Positions 18,227-26,396 of a stretch of 64,000 nucleotides of DNA are shown piece by piece. This DNA comes from Clostridium gelidum (GTDB lineage Bacteria; Bacillota; Clostridia; Clostridiales; Clostridiaceae): contig NZ_AP024849.1 in NCBI RefSeq assembly GCF_019977655.1, positions 351,001-415,000 of the forward strand, given 5' to 3'. The position numbers were made by a program, and so were the translations under genes. Each line of letters starts with the position of its first letter. Position 1 is the stretch's first letter. The notes beneath the pieces were generated by a model that saw nothing but the letters and a program-made list of their open reading frames with translations, was not told the origin of the DNA and made no database searches.

Positions 18227-18788
18227 TTAAAACAACTCCTTTCACATTAATAATAATTACTTGAATAATTTGCATTAATATACTTATAAATATGCAATTA
18301 CATATTTGTATGTTAGATAGCTTAAAAAATAATATACTCCAAAAAGTTAGCGATATTAAAGACAATATTTTTAATGTCGCTTTATTTTTTACTGGTCTTT
18401 TTTCATTAGGACAAGGAGCATACCTCAAAGTTATAATGAAAGATATTATAAAGAAAACTATCTCCAAAATTATATTTAATTTTGGAGATAATGTGCTAAA
18501 CAATAATATTATTATGAAGTACATTAGACTTACTATTAAACATGAGTTAAAGGTTTTACAATGAATACCTCCACCTAATGGTCTTGTTGAAATTAGAATA
18601 ACAAAAGACAATAAAAATAAAGGTACTTCATTTAAACTCAAGAATATTAAGAATATTATTATGAATTTGGTTAAATCTCCCAAAACTACTTGAAGTGAAT
18701 ACTGAATTTTCAGTAAATCATTTTTAGTTAAAGATAAATTATTTTTTCCTAAATATTTAGATATTAATGTGGATAGTGATTTTATCAT
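18186..18788 (-). CDS. agrB: AgrB, peptide-processing membrane endopeptidase
   Basis: This is a 200-residue integral membrane protein of the AgrB family. Hydrophobic segments surround the conserved motif RPLGGGIHCKTFNSC, which supplies the catalytic His and Cys. A further signature is RYAPCPNEKRPV in the second half. AgrB cuts the C-terminal tail of AgrD and forms the thiolactone. GAGGT precedes the ATG at 18788. Its 3' end overlaps agrD by 41 bases, so the two are coupled. The sense promoter is probably the TATAAT at 18895-18900, next to a LytTR half-site. Plus-strand frames inside this gene are shadows. Confidence 0.93.
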   Translation of the reverse strand: MIKSLSTLISKYLGKNNLSLTKNDLLKIQYSLQVVLGDLTKFIIIFLIFLSLNEVPLFLLSFVILISTRPLGGGIHCKTFNSCLIVSLMYFIIILLFSTLSPKLNIILEIVFFIISFIITLRYAPCPNEKRPVKNKATLKILSLISLTFWSILFFKLSNIQICNCIFISILMQIIQVIIINVKGVVLNAKIYKHFFSHTT

Positions 18789-18820
18789 TTTAACCTCACT
18801 CGTATTTAAGTAAATATGTT

Positions 18821-18872
18821 GAATAAATGACTTTACTTAAAATTACTAATGTTTGAGTGAAGTCATTTATTC
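18821..18872. repeat. Stem-loop in the agrBD leader
   Basis: GAATAAATGACTT (18821-18833) and AAGTCATTTATTC (18860-18872) are perfect complements, extended inward by three more pairs including one G-T wobble, with a 20-base loop. It lies within the predicted 5' untranslated leader of agrB and could affect mRNA stability or translation. Confidence 0.6.
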
Positions 18873-18894
18873 ACTTAAATATATAAAAATATAC

Positions 18895-18936
18895 ATTATA
18901 TTTTGTAAAAATTCAATAATTTTAGTATTAAACGTA
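18895..18936 (-). promoter_or_regulatory. Putative agrBD promoter with LytTR half-site
   Basis: On the minus strand TATAAT (complement of 18895-18900) is preceded by TACGTTTAA (complement of 18928-18936). The same 9-mer begins the tandem repeat on the other side of this region. The layout mirrors the lantibiotic-facing promoter, but the second repeat is degenerate here. Auto-activation of agrBD is inferred. Confidence 0.5.
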
Positions 18937-18993
18937 TATTTTTGGGAATGAAAAGAATATTTTACAAAAAATAAATCCAATATGCAAATTATT

Positions 18994-19036
18994 TACGTTT
19001 AATGCATGATTTTGTATGTTTAGAGGGAAAGATATT
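18994..19036 (+). promoter_or_regulatory. Tandem LytTR (AgrA-type) binding repeats and -10 facing the lantibiotic genes
   Basis: TACGTTTAA (18994-19002) and TATGTTTAG (19015-19023) are separated by exactly 12 bases, the classic spacing for a LytTR dimer site. Each differs by about one base from the published AgrA consensus. GATATT (19031-19036) is a possible -10 seven bases further on. The direction is toward the lanA genes at 19537. Confidence 0.55.
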
Positions 19037-19058
19037 TATTTAATTTAAGTATTATGAG

Positions 19059-19325
19059 AATATGTAATTGCAGATAAAGGATTTTATTATGGAGATTACA
19101 CTAGATGAAATTCTTGTAGCTGTGTATGGGCTGGCGAGTATAGTGGAGTAGGAAGACCACGTAAAAAAGGTGATTATATCAAATTAAACACTTACTTTCA
19201 ATCAAAAAAGAATCCTTATTAAGACAACAATAATAAATCTTTATGGAAAAAATCAGTAAGTATAAATAAATATGCTGTTGAAATAATTTTATCAATTTTG
19301 ATTTATGTTGCTAAAAATACTCATT
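19059..19325 (+). pseudogene. Decayed reading frame between agr and lanA
   Basis: A coding-like frame reads VIADKGFYYGDYTR, stop, NSCSCVWAGEYSGVGRPR, KKGDYIKLNTYFQ, stop, then KSLWKKSVSINKYAVEI. Two in-frame stops interrupt it. I do not recognise the family. A 20-residue frame starting at the ATG at 19089 has a ribosome site (AAAGGA) but may be chance. The rest of 18873-19536 holds only the promoters listed. Confidence 0.25.
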
Positions 19326-19536
19326 AGTATTTGAGTAAATATTAGCCAAAGACAACTTCTTTAACTATGTTAGTAAGGATATATCTCCATTAAAATAGAG
19401 TTTATGTGCACGTGAATTTGATTTTGAGTGGGTGAAATCTTTCTGAAATATATTTGTAAATGCTCATGAGACAAACGGTTTTAGAGTTTTGCAAAGAATA
19501 AAAATTTATATTAATAAAAAGATGGGAGGAAATGTA

Positions 19537-19800
19537 ATGAACTTTTCAAAAAGGAATCCATTATTAAGAAATAATATGGATGAATTTAACGAAATCATAG
19601 GCAGCCTAGGAGACGAAATTGATGAACAAAACCTTGAAAACATAGATGGGGGATCAACTCCAGCTTGTGTTGCAGTTGCGTCTGTATGTGCTGTAGTAAC
19701 AGCAGCTGGTGGAGTTTATGCATGGGCAAATGAGAAGGCAACAGCTAAATATAAATGTGGTGGAGTTTTGACTGCTACTGCTGAGTGCTTTCATTGTTAG
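19537..19800 (+). CDS. Class II lantibiotic precursor peptide LanA1
   Basis: The 87-residue precursor has an acidic leader of 39 residues (starting MNFSKRNPLLRNN, with EIIGSLGDEIDE inside) ending in the double-Gly site DGG. The 48-residue core begins STPACVAVAS, has five Cys and several Ser/Thr, and ends KCGGVLTATAECFHC. The TATAEC stretch fits the TxS/TxE-C lipid-II-binding ring of the mersacidin/lacticin-481 group. The NPLLR part of the leader resembles mersacidin/lichenicidin-type leaders. The ATG at 19537 has GGGAGGA six bases upstream; an earlier in-frame start is rejected. LanM should dehydrate and cyclise it, and LanT should cut after GG and export it. The core is longer than in well-known members. 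Confidence 0.9.
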   Translation: MNFSKRNPLLRNNMDEFNEIIGSLGDEIDEQNLENIDGGSTPACVAVASVCAVVTAAGGVYAWANEKATAKYKCGGVLTATAECFHC

Positions 19801-19941
19801 TAAAAAACTATATATTAACAGTAATGTACCAGTAAAATAATTTTCAATAGTATAGAATTGGAAATTAATATTTTAACTATACTATTGAAAATTACCCCAA
19901 TTATAAAATTAGTTATACTAAGAAAGATGAGGAGAGAAAAA

Positions 19942-20235
19942 ATGAACTTTTCAAAAAGAAATCCATTATTAAGAAATAACACACAAGAATTTAACGAGGT
20001 AATAGGAAGTCTAGGTCAAGAAATTGCAGAACAAGATCTTGGGGATATAGATGGAGGATCTACTCCACTTTGTGGAGCAATAGTAGCAACAGCATCATCA
20101 TGGGGATGCGTAGGAACAGTAACAGCAGTATCTGCTGCTGCTACTGCTGCCTCAGCATGGGTAAATGGTAAGGTAACGGCTAAATATAAATGCGGTGGAG
20201 TTTTGACTGCTACTGCTGAGTGCTTTTCTTGTTAG
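19942..20235 (+). CDS. Class II lantibiotic precursor peptide LanA2
   Basis: This 97-residue paralogue of LanA1 has a nearly identical leader (MNFSKRNPLLRNN, then VIGSLGQEIAEQ, ending DGG at 38-39). The 58-residue core begins STPLCGAIVATASSW, also has five Cys, and ends in the same KYKCGGVLTATAECF block with SC instead of HC. The two peptides differ mainly in an Ala/Val/Thr-rich middle. Both carry the same C-terminal lipid-II-type ring, so they look like duplicated variants rather than an alpha/beta pair. The ATG at 19942 has GAGGAGAG upstream. The 140-base gap from lanA1 has no terminator that I can see. Confidence 0.9.
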   Translation: MNFSKRNPLLRNNTQEFNEVIGSLGQEIAEQDLGDIDGGSTPLCGAIVATASSWGCVGTVTAVSAAATAASAWVNGKVTAKYKCGGVLTATAECFSC

Positions 20236-20277
20236 TAACTATATGTTAACAGTGATTTAGCAATAAAGTAATCTTAG

Positions 20278-20381
20278 GAGGCTGTTGCATTATGAATAAA
20301 AATTCATTTTGTACAGCCTCTCTTTCATAAATTCAATTAAATTTGCTAAATGTCAGTTATAGAATGAGGTAATGCAACAGC
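20278..20381 (+). promoter_or_regulatory. Alternative hairpins / MITE-like element between lanA2 and lanM
   Basis: GAGGCTGT (20278-20285) can pair with ACAGCCTC (20313-20320), with ATGAAT/ATTCAT inside, to form a terminator-like stem followed by TCTCTTTC. The same left strand, GCTGTTGCATTA (20281-20292), is a perfect complement of TAATGCAACAGC (20370-20381). The second pairing is mutually exclusive with the first. The outer arms look like terminal inverted repeats of a 101-base miniature element. Either way the site could reduce read-through into lanM, so that more precursor than enzyme is made. Confidence 0.55.
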
Positions 20382-20501
20382 TATTGTTAGGTGTGGTGAG
20401 TTATTTTCTTTAAGGAAAGATAAAGTAGTAGGCACTATTTATTCAGACTCCTAAATGATGTTATTCATGGTATCTCAATCTTTCATTATAAAATAGAAAA
20501 A

Positions 20502-20723
20502 AAGAATTGGCATAGGATTATTCATAATTTGCAAGGCATCAACACCCTTGCGCCAATAAGAACTGAGTTAGTAATCTTTAGGATTAGATAGTAAACTAAT
20601 TAATTAGTAACTTGAACAACGACTGGGTAGAAGTTAGAAAGGCAAGTAGGGGAATACTCTTGATAAGAAGTACCACCCATATAGACAACAACGAGAAGAC
20701 AAATAGCCCTACGCCAAATTCTT
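20502..20723. repeat. Second inverted-repeat-bounded element (222 bases)
   Basis: AAGAATTGGCATAGG at the left and CCTACGCCAAATTCTT at the right are near-perfect inverted ends, with one gap and one mismatch. Inside are smaller stems such as GCAAGG/CCTTGC and no open frame. It may be a miniature transposable element or a structured RNA. It occupies much of the 620-base gap before lanM. Confidence 0.45.
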
Positions 20724-20786
20724 AATTATAGATATCAAGAGTTAGAAGCAATTGTACACTGTTTTTACAATTTTCAACTATTAGTA

Positions 20787-20836
20787 TTTTGTAGTTAATT
20801 TAGATAATGGAAATTAACTTAAAACTAACTACAAAA
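20787..20836 (+). promoter_or_regulatory. Hairpin in the lanM leader
   Basis: TTTTGTAGTTA (20787-20797) and TAACTACAAAA (20826-20836) are perfect complements. A competing shorter stem, GTTAATTT/AAATTAAC, lies inside. It ends about 10 bases before the lanM ribosome site (CGAGGAG), so it could influence lanM translation. Confidence 0.5.
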
Positions 20837-20859
20837 TTAATTATACGAGGAGAAGAGAT

Positions 20860-23800
20860 ATGAGCGAATATGTAGAAAAAATATCTAATGAAGATTTAAT
20901 AAAATATTGGAAAACTTTTTTTGACGGAGAAATAACAATAGAAGAAATCAATAAAATATTGGAAACAATATCAAATACAAATTTTGAAAGAATTATAGAC
21001 GAAAATAGGACTATTGATACTAAGATAGTAGATTCATTTGAATGGAATGAAATAAAAAATGAAAAAGAGCTTAAAAAAATATTTAAAAACATAAAAGATA
21101 AAAACTTTTGGGTATATTTCTTTGAACCTATTTTAAAAAAATATGTAGATGAGTTTATAGATATAGTTAAGATAAGCAATATAGTTTATGATGTAGAATC
21201 ATTTTTATCACAATCTATATCAGCCTTATTAGGTCAACTACATATAGTAGCATATCAAACTATAATAGCAGAAATTTATTATGCAAAAAAATCTAACTTA
21301 TTAAAAGGAAATACAAAAGAAGAGAGAGGGAAATATTTTTCAGATGTATTATTAAAAGATAATAATTACAGGAAGGAAATATATTTAAATTATTCAGAAC
21401 TTGCAAGAATATTGGATATAAAAGCAAAATATTGTATAGAATTTATTATCAAAATTTTGAATGATACAAATAAAGAAATTTCTAATATTGAAGCTTATTT
21501 AAATGATAATAAAAAATTAGGGAAAATCAAAGAAATGCACATGGGTGAAGGAGATACGCATAATAATGGAAAGACGGTAGTCAAACTTGTTTTTGATACT
21601 AATATAACTATTATGTATAAACCGCATAATTTGGACATAGATAAAAAATACAATGAGTTCATACAATGGATAAATGATTTAAAAATAGTAAATGATTCAA
21701 GAGAAAATCTTTTAGCTGCTAAAGTATATACTACTAAGGATTCAGGATGGACAGAGTTTATTGAATATATGGAATGTGAGAAGGAAGAAGAGTTACAATG
21801 TTTTTATTATAGAGTAGGTAAACTATTATGTTTATTACATACATTAAATGGAAATGATATGCATTATGAGAATCTTATAGCACATAAAGATATGCCAGTA
21901 TTAATAGATTTAGAAACTCTTCTGCATCCAGATTTATATAGTAATTATTCTACACAGTCAGCTATGGAAGTAGCTATAAAGGAAGTCAGAGAGTCTGTTA
22001 CTAGCACTCATTTGTTACCATCAAAAATCATAAACACAAAAAATGATAAAATTTTGGACATAGGTGGCTTAGGAGCTAGTGAAGAACAAGAGGCTCCGTT
22101 CATAGGTAAGTTCATTGAAAATTATGGAACTGATGAAGTAAAGATTGCTAAGGCGTATGGTAAAATACTACCCAAAAAGAATAATCCAACATATGAGGAA
22201 AAAAAAGTAGATGCTAAAAAATATAGAGAAGAAATTATATGTGGCTTTAAAAATATGTACACATGGATACTAGAAAATAAAGATATGTATGAAAATAAGG
22301 TGCAATCGCTTTTTGAAAATTGTGAAATTAGAGCACTATATAGAGCAACAAATGTGTATGCACAACTTTTAATGAGTAGTTTTCATCCAGACTTATTAAC
22401 AAATTATGCCGATAGATATGTCTTTTTGCATAGGATTGCAATAGATTATAAAGAGAAAAATCATAAGATAATAAACTTAGAAATAAAGGATATCATGCAA
22501 GGGGACATTCCATGCTTTACAGCACATGTGAATGGAAAGCAAATACATAATATGCATTTAAAAAATATAGATGCAATATTTAAGAAAAGTACTATAGAGA
22601 AAATAAGAGAGAAAATAGAAAGTATGAGTGAAGTAAGGATGTATAGACAAATAGCAGCTATAAATACATCTTTCATGACAAAAGGTGATGCAGGGCATTT
22701 AAAAACAGCTGTAAAGTTTAAAAATGATGCTAAAAGAAAATATGACGAAGATTACCTAGTAAAAACAGCGATGAAAATAGCAGACTATATGTTACAACGC
22801 AGTATAATAGGTGAAAAATTAGGCATTGTAAGTAGAATGTGGTTAGGTGCAGAAGATTTAGGCTTGGGATTTAACATATTTACCCATGTGGGGGGAGATA
22901 TATATACTGGCTTATCAGGAATAGCAATGTTCTACAATTACTTATGGAAAGAATCAAAAAATTCTAAATATAAAGAAGTGGTTAAAGAAATCATTGAATC
23001 TATACTAGAGACATTACCTAAAGATGCAAATTTTAAATATTTAGATAAAATAAAAAATGGTGCATTTAATGGATTAGGAGGAATAGCTTACGTATTATTT
23101 TATATAGATGAGTCTAATGATTCCAATATATATACAAATGATATTTTGAATATTTTAGATATTTTAGATTACAACATAAAAAATTTTGGAACTGAAGATA
23201 TTATAAATGGAGTGGGAAATTTAGGAATAGTAATTTCTATATATGAAAAAACAAAGAATAAATCTATAAAAAGTAAAGCGATAACTATATGTGAGAAAAT
23301 ATATAAAAAATTAAATGAAACAAAAATTAAAATAAAAGATAAGCCAGGGATTTCATGGAATGAAAAAGGCTACGTAGGATATTCACACGGAAATGCAGGA
23401 ATAATTGCTCAATTGTATAGATGGTACAGTATCACAAATGATGATAGTGTGCTAAAAATAATAGAAGAAGCTTTATTATATGAAAGATCAATGTATTCTG
23501 ATAAAGATAAAGATTGGTATAGATCTGTAGATGAACAGTATTTTACATGTGGATGGTGCCATGGTAGTTCAGGTATTTTGTTAAGTAAGGTACAGCTGAA
23601 AAAATTAGGATATGAAAATGAAAAAATAAATAATGAAATAATGAGAGCTATAGATAGAACAATAGAATCGGGTCTAAATAAAGATATTTCTTTATGCCAT
23701 GGAGATATGGGAAATATGGTCATATTAAAAGAGGCTGCTATTGTTTTAAATGATAATAGACTATATAGTCAAGCTGTTTCTACTATAGAAGAAATATTAG

Positions 23801-23943
23801 ACTTTATTGTAGAATTAATGAATACAGAATCATTTAAAGGAAATGAATATAATGGGTTTATGATAGGATTATCTGGTATAGCTTATGAAATACTGAGGAT
23901 AGGAAAAGAAAGCAAAATACCTAATGTATTAGGTTTAGAGTAG
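20860..23943 (+). CDS. lanM: Class II lanthipeptide synthetase LanM
   Basis: This 1027-residue bifunctional enzyme has a typical LanM length. The N-terminal dehydratase (DUF4135, about 100-640) carries kinase-like motifs: TIMYKPHNLDIDKKY, GNDMHYENLIAHKDMP and VLIDLETLLHPD. It phosphorylates and eliminates Ser/Thr in the precursors. The C-terminal LanC-like cyclase (about 690-1020) has YSHGNAG, the zinc ligands Cys900 (GWCHGSSG) and Cys946-His947 (LCHGDMGN), and GLSGIAYE. It joins Cys to the dehydro residues. GAGGAG precedes the ATG at 20860. It is followed after ten bases by the immunity ATPase gene, so modification and immunity are co-expressed. Confidence 0.97.
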   Translation: MSEYVEKISNEDLIKYWKTFFDGEITIEEINKILETISNTNFERIIDENRTIDTKIVDSFEWNEIKNEKELKKIFKNIKDKNFWVYFFEPILKKYVDEFIDIVKISNIVYDVESFLSQSISALLGQLHIVAYQTIIAEIYYAKKSNLLKGNTKEERGKYFSDVLLKDNNYRKEIYLNYSELARILDIKAKYCIEFIIKILNDTNKEISNIEAYLNDNKKLGKIKEMHMGEGDTHNNGKTVVKLVFDTNITIMYKPHNLDIDKKYNEFIQWINDLKIVNDSRENLLAAKVYTTKDSGWTEFIEYMECEKEEELQCFYYRVGKLLCLLHTLNGNDMHYENLIAHKDMPVLIDLETLLHPDLYSNYSTQSAMEVAIKEVRESVTSTHLLPSKIINTKNDKILDIGGLGASEEQEAPFIGKFIENYGTDEVKIAKAYGKILPKKNNPTYEEKKVDAKKYREEIICGFKNMYTWILENKDMYENKVQSLFENCEIRALYRATNVYAQLLMSSFHPDLLTNYADRYVFLHRIAIDYKEKNHKIINLEIKDIMQGDIPCFTAHVNGKQIHNMHLKNIDAIFKKSTIEKIREKIESMSEVRMYRQIAAINTSFMTKGDAGHLKTAVKFKNDAKRKYDEDYLVKTAMKIADYMLQRSIIGEKLGIVSRMWLGAEDLGLGFNIFTHVGGDIYTGLSGIAMFYNYLWKESKNSKYKEVVKEIIESILETLPKDANFKYLDKIKNGAFNGLGGIAYVLFYIDESNDSNIYTNDILNILDILDYNIKNFGTEDIINGVGNLGIVISIYEKTKNKSIKSKAITICEKIYKKLNETKIKIKDKPGISWNEKGYVGYSHGNAGIIAQLYRWYSITNDDSVLKIIEEALLYERSMYSDKDKDWYRSVDEQYFTCGWCHGSSGILLSKVQLKKLGYENEKINNEIMRAIDRTIESGLNKDISLCHGDMGNMVILKEAAIVLNDNRLYSQAVSTIEEILDFIVELMNTESFKGNEYNGFMIGLSGIAYEILRIGKESKIPNVLGLE

Positions 23944-23953
23944 GAGGAGAATT

Positions 23954-24874
23954 ATGGGGAACGAAGAATTTTTAAAAATAGATAATGTTACTAAGGTATA
24001 TGGTAAACATAATGTGTTAAGTAATGTAACATTCTCAATAAATGAAGGCGAAGTAATAGGATTGGTAGGACCAAATGGCGCAGGTAAAACTACTATAATG
24101 AAAATAATTGTCGGCCTTATTAGAGATTATAGTGGAAATGTATATTTACAAGGAAGAAATATAAGAGATAAGACTAAAGAAAATAGAAAGAACTTTGGAT
24201 GCGTAATAGAAGCACCAGGATTTTATCCTGGACTAACAGGTTATGAAAACTTAAAATACTTTGCTAAAATTTCAGGATGTGAAGATGAAAAGGAAATAGA
24301 TGATATAATTAAAGTTTTAAAAATAGAAGACTTTATGCATAAGAAAGTGGGGAAGTATTCATTAGGGATGAAGCAAAGAATAGGAATAGCACAGGCTGTA
24401 TTAGGAAAACCTGATGTACTTGTGCTAGATGAGCCAACAAATGGATTAGATCCAAATGTAGTATTAGAAATAAGAAAATTTATAAAATATGTGGCACAAG
24501 AAAAAAAGATAGCTGTAATAATATCCAGCCATATACTAAGCGAAATAGAATCTATGTGTGAAAAAGTGATTTTTATTAAAGAGGGTCAAATAGTAGATAT
24601 AGTTTCTTTAGAACAAGAAAAAACTGTACAAAATACTATATTTGTTTTTAAAACAAAAACTCCAGATAGGTTAATAGAGTTTTTAAAACGAAACGAAATA
24701 ACGGCCCAAAAGGATGAAGCGTGTAACGTGGTGGCTAATTTAGAGAAATACTCAATTAAAGGAATATTTAAAATGCTAGAAGATTCAGATATATCTGTAG
24801 AAGAAGTGTATAAACAAAAACAAAGCTTAGAAAAAAGATTTATGCAGACTATGGAGGAAAATGAAGTTGAGTAA
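23954..24874 (+). CDS. ABC transporter ATP-binding protein, lantibiotic immunity (LanF-like)
   Basis: This 306-residue ATPase is of the bacitracin/lantibiotic-resistance type. Walker A is GPNGAGKTT, the signature YSLGMKQR, and Walker B VLVLDEPTNGLDP; the switch His lies in IISSHIL. A C-terminal tail of about 80 residues follows. It probably pairs with the next two membrane proteins to pump the lantibiotic off the producer's own membrane, the LanFEG role. GGAGGAG precedes the ATG and its 3' end overlaps the next gene by 14 bases. Confidence 0.92.
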   Translation: MGNEEFLKIDNVTKVYGKHNVLSNVTFSINEGEVIGLVGPNGAGKTTIMKIIVGLIRDYSGNVYLQGRNIRDKTKENRKNFGCVIEAPGFYPGLTGYENLKYFAKISGCEDEKEIDDIIKVLKIEDFMHKKVGKYSLGMKQRIGIAQAVLGKPDVLVLDEPTNGLDPNVVLEIRKFIKYVAQEKKIAVIISSHILSEIESMCEKVIFIKEGQIVDIVSLEQEKTVQNTIFVFKTKTPDRLIEFLKRNEITAQKDEACNVVANLEKYSIKGIFKMLEDSDISVEEVYKQKQSLEKRFMQTMEENEVE

Positions 24875-25622
24875 TAAAATTTTTAAGTTAGCATTTGAGG
24901 ATTTACGTATTACAATAAAGTCGATATACGTAAAAGCATTCTTTTTTCTAGCAATTGTATTTTCAGTTATGTTATTTAATGTTAAGCCTAATGAAACACC
25001 GAGATATTATGTTGAATCTAATGATATGGTTTTAATAGTTCTTATAATTATAGCTGGAGCATTTGTATTGGGGCGTGATTTTACACATAATGCCTATACT
25101 TATGTTTTTACTGGAGTATATTCTAAGGCTGAAATAATATTGAGTAAGGTACTGACTATGATACAATTCGGTATAGTAATCTGGATATTTCAGCTGCTAC
25201 TTACTATGGTTTTTTCTATAATTTTTATAGTGACCAATAGAAAAGTTGAATTGGGAAGCATATTAAATTTTGAGTTATTAAATATGCTAGTATTTTATGT
25301 AATATTATCTGCTTTAATAGGTAGCTTTTTAATATTAGTAACATCTATATCATTTAATGTAGTGACACCTACTTTCTGGGGTATATCTATATTTATGATA
25401 TTAAAAATAGCAGTTTATAATTTTACTTATGTGATTGAGAATGGATTAATTACTAAACCAAAGTGGGCATATTTAATAGGATTACTACCTCAAGGAGTTT
25501 TGACTAAATGGCATGGGCAGTTTTGGATTAAGGAGATTAGTATATTATTAATATATATATTCATTAACATTGTGGTTTCAATAATAGTTATAAATAAAAA
25601 GCAATTACTCAAAAAAGATTAA
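24861..25622 (+). CDS. ABC-2 permease, lantibiotic immunity (LanE-like)
   Basis: This 253-residue protein has six membrane helices: about 24-42, 55-75, 100-130, 145-165, 175-200 and 228-246. A GRDFTHNAYTYVFTG-type loop after helix 2 is typical of LanE/LanG and BcrB-like permeases. The ATG is inside the 3' end of the ATPase gene, which points to translational coupling. A related permease follows 19 bases downstream and shares the loop pattern (SSKDYKYNTYKYVYTGS). The two likely form the membrane channel with the ATPase. Confidence 0.85.
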   Translation: MKLSNKIFKLAFEDLRITIKSIYVKAFFFLAIVFSVMLFNVKPNETPRYYVESNDMVLIVLIIIAGAFVLGRDFTHNAYTYVFTGVYSKAEIILSKVLTMIQFGIVIWIFQLLLTMVFSIIFIVTNRKVELGSILNFELLNMLVFYVILSALIGSFLILVTSISFNVVTPTFWGISIFMILKIAVYNFTYVIENGLITKPKWAYLIGLLPQGVLTKWHGQFWIKEISILLIYIFINIVVSIIVINKKQLLKKD

Positions 25623-25641
25623 TGAAAGGATAAATAATATA

Positions 25642-26355
25642 ATGTTTAATTTTATAAAAGAAGAAATAAAAAATGCAGTCACAAAGAAAATACTAATTTT
25701 TTCATTAATAATTTTTTTTATAAATTCAGCGATAACATTTATAGTACCCAATAAAAATTATTTATCAGCCATAATTATTTCAATAGTTTCTAGTATGTCA
25801 GTTATCTTAATATTTATTTCTGCTGAGATTTCAAGTAAAGATTATAAGTATAATACATATAAATATGTTTATACAGGTAGTTTCTCTAGAACAAAAATAA
25901 TACTATTAAAATTAGCTACAATGATTACTATAGCCATATTATGCGCAGCTGTTGGTGGAATTATGCTTATTATAGAAATCAATATAGATTATAAAAGTAT
26001 GGATTTTAAAGAAATAATTAAAGTTATTTTAAATTTGCAGATGGTGTTTATTGTATATACATTGGTAATCACTTCTACATCATTTTTAATTTTAGTAATA
26101 AGTAAAAATTATATAGTTACAGTGGTTACAACATATATAATATTTTTTGATTTATTTACCCCTTTGATCCTAAATGGAATAGATAAAATTCAAAACAATA
26201 TTTTAAGGATTGTATTAAAAAACATACCGTATTTATATGCTACAATGGGAGCTAAAGAGTTATATTATTCATGGGAAGAAATATGTATAATGCTATTTTA
26301 CAGCATTATTGTGATAGGTGTTACAATATACATATTTGAAAAAAGAGATTTGTAA
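25642..26355 (+). CDS. ABC-2 permease, lantibiotic immunity (LanG-like)
   Basis: This 237-residue membrane protein has six hydrophobic helices and the same loop after helix 2 as the preceding permease. The low overall identity suggests an old duplication. It is the third part of the probable LanFEG self-protection pump. A weak GAAAGGA lies upstream of the ATG at 25642. A gap of 41 bases separates it from the flavoprotein gene, with no terminator, so the operon continues. Confidence 0.83.
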   Translation: MFNFIKEEIKNAVTKKILIFSLIIFFINSAITFIVPNKNYLSAIIISIVSSMSVILIFISAEISSKDYKYNTYKYVYTGSFSRTKIILLKLATMITIAILCAAVGGIMLIIEINIDYKSMDFKEIIKVILNLQMVFIVYTLVITSTSFLILVISKNYIVTVVTTYIIFFDLFTPLILNGIDKIQNNILRIVLKNIPYLYATMGAKELYYSWEEICIMLFYSIIVIGVTIYIFEKRDL

Positions 26356-26396
26356 AAAGTAATATATTTTTAGTAGAACATATGAAGGAGATTATT

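Noticed and set aside
18350..18380. Hairpin around AGCGATATTAAA inside agrB
   Set aside because: It is within the agrB coding sequence with no T-run and no regulatory context; probably chance in AT-rich sequence.
18292..18564. 90-codon plus-strand frame opposite agrB
   Set aside because: It lies wholly antisense to a well-supported agrB and shows only the low-complexity composition expected from the complement of membrane helices.
19537..20235. Two-peptide (alpha/beta) lantibiotic
   Set aside because: Both precursors carry the same lipid-II-type C-terminal block and near-identical leaders, so they look like duplicated versions of one peptide type.
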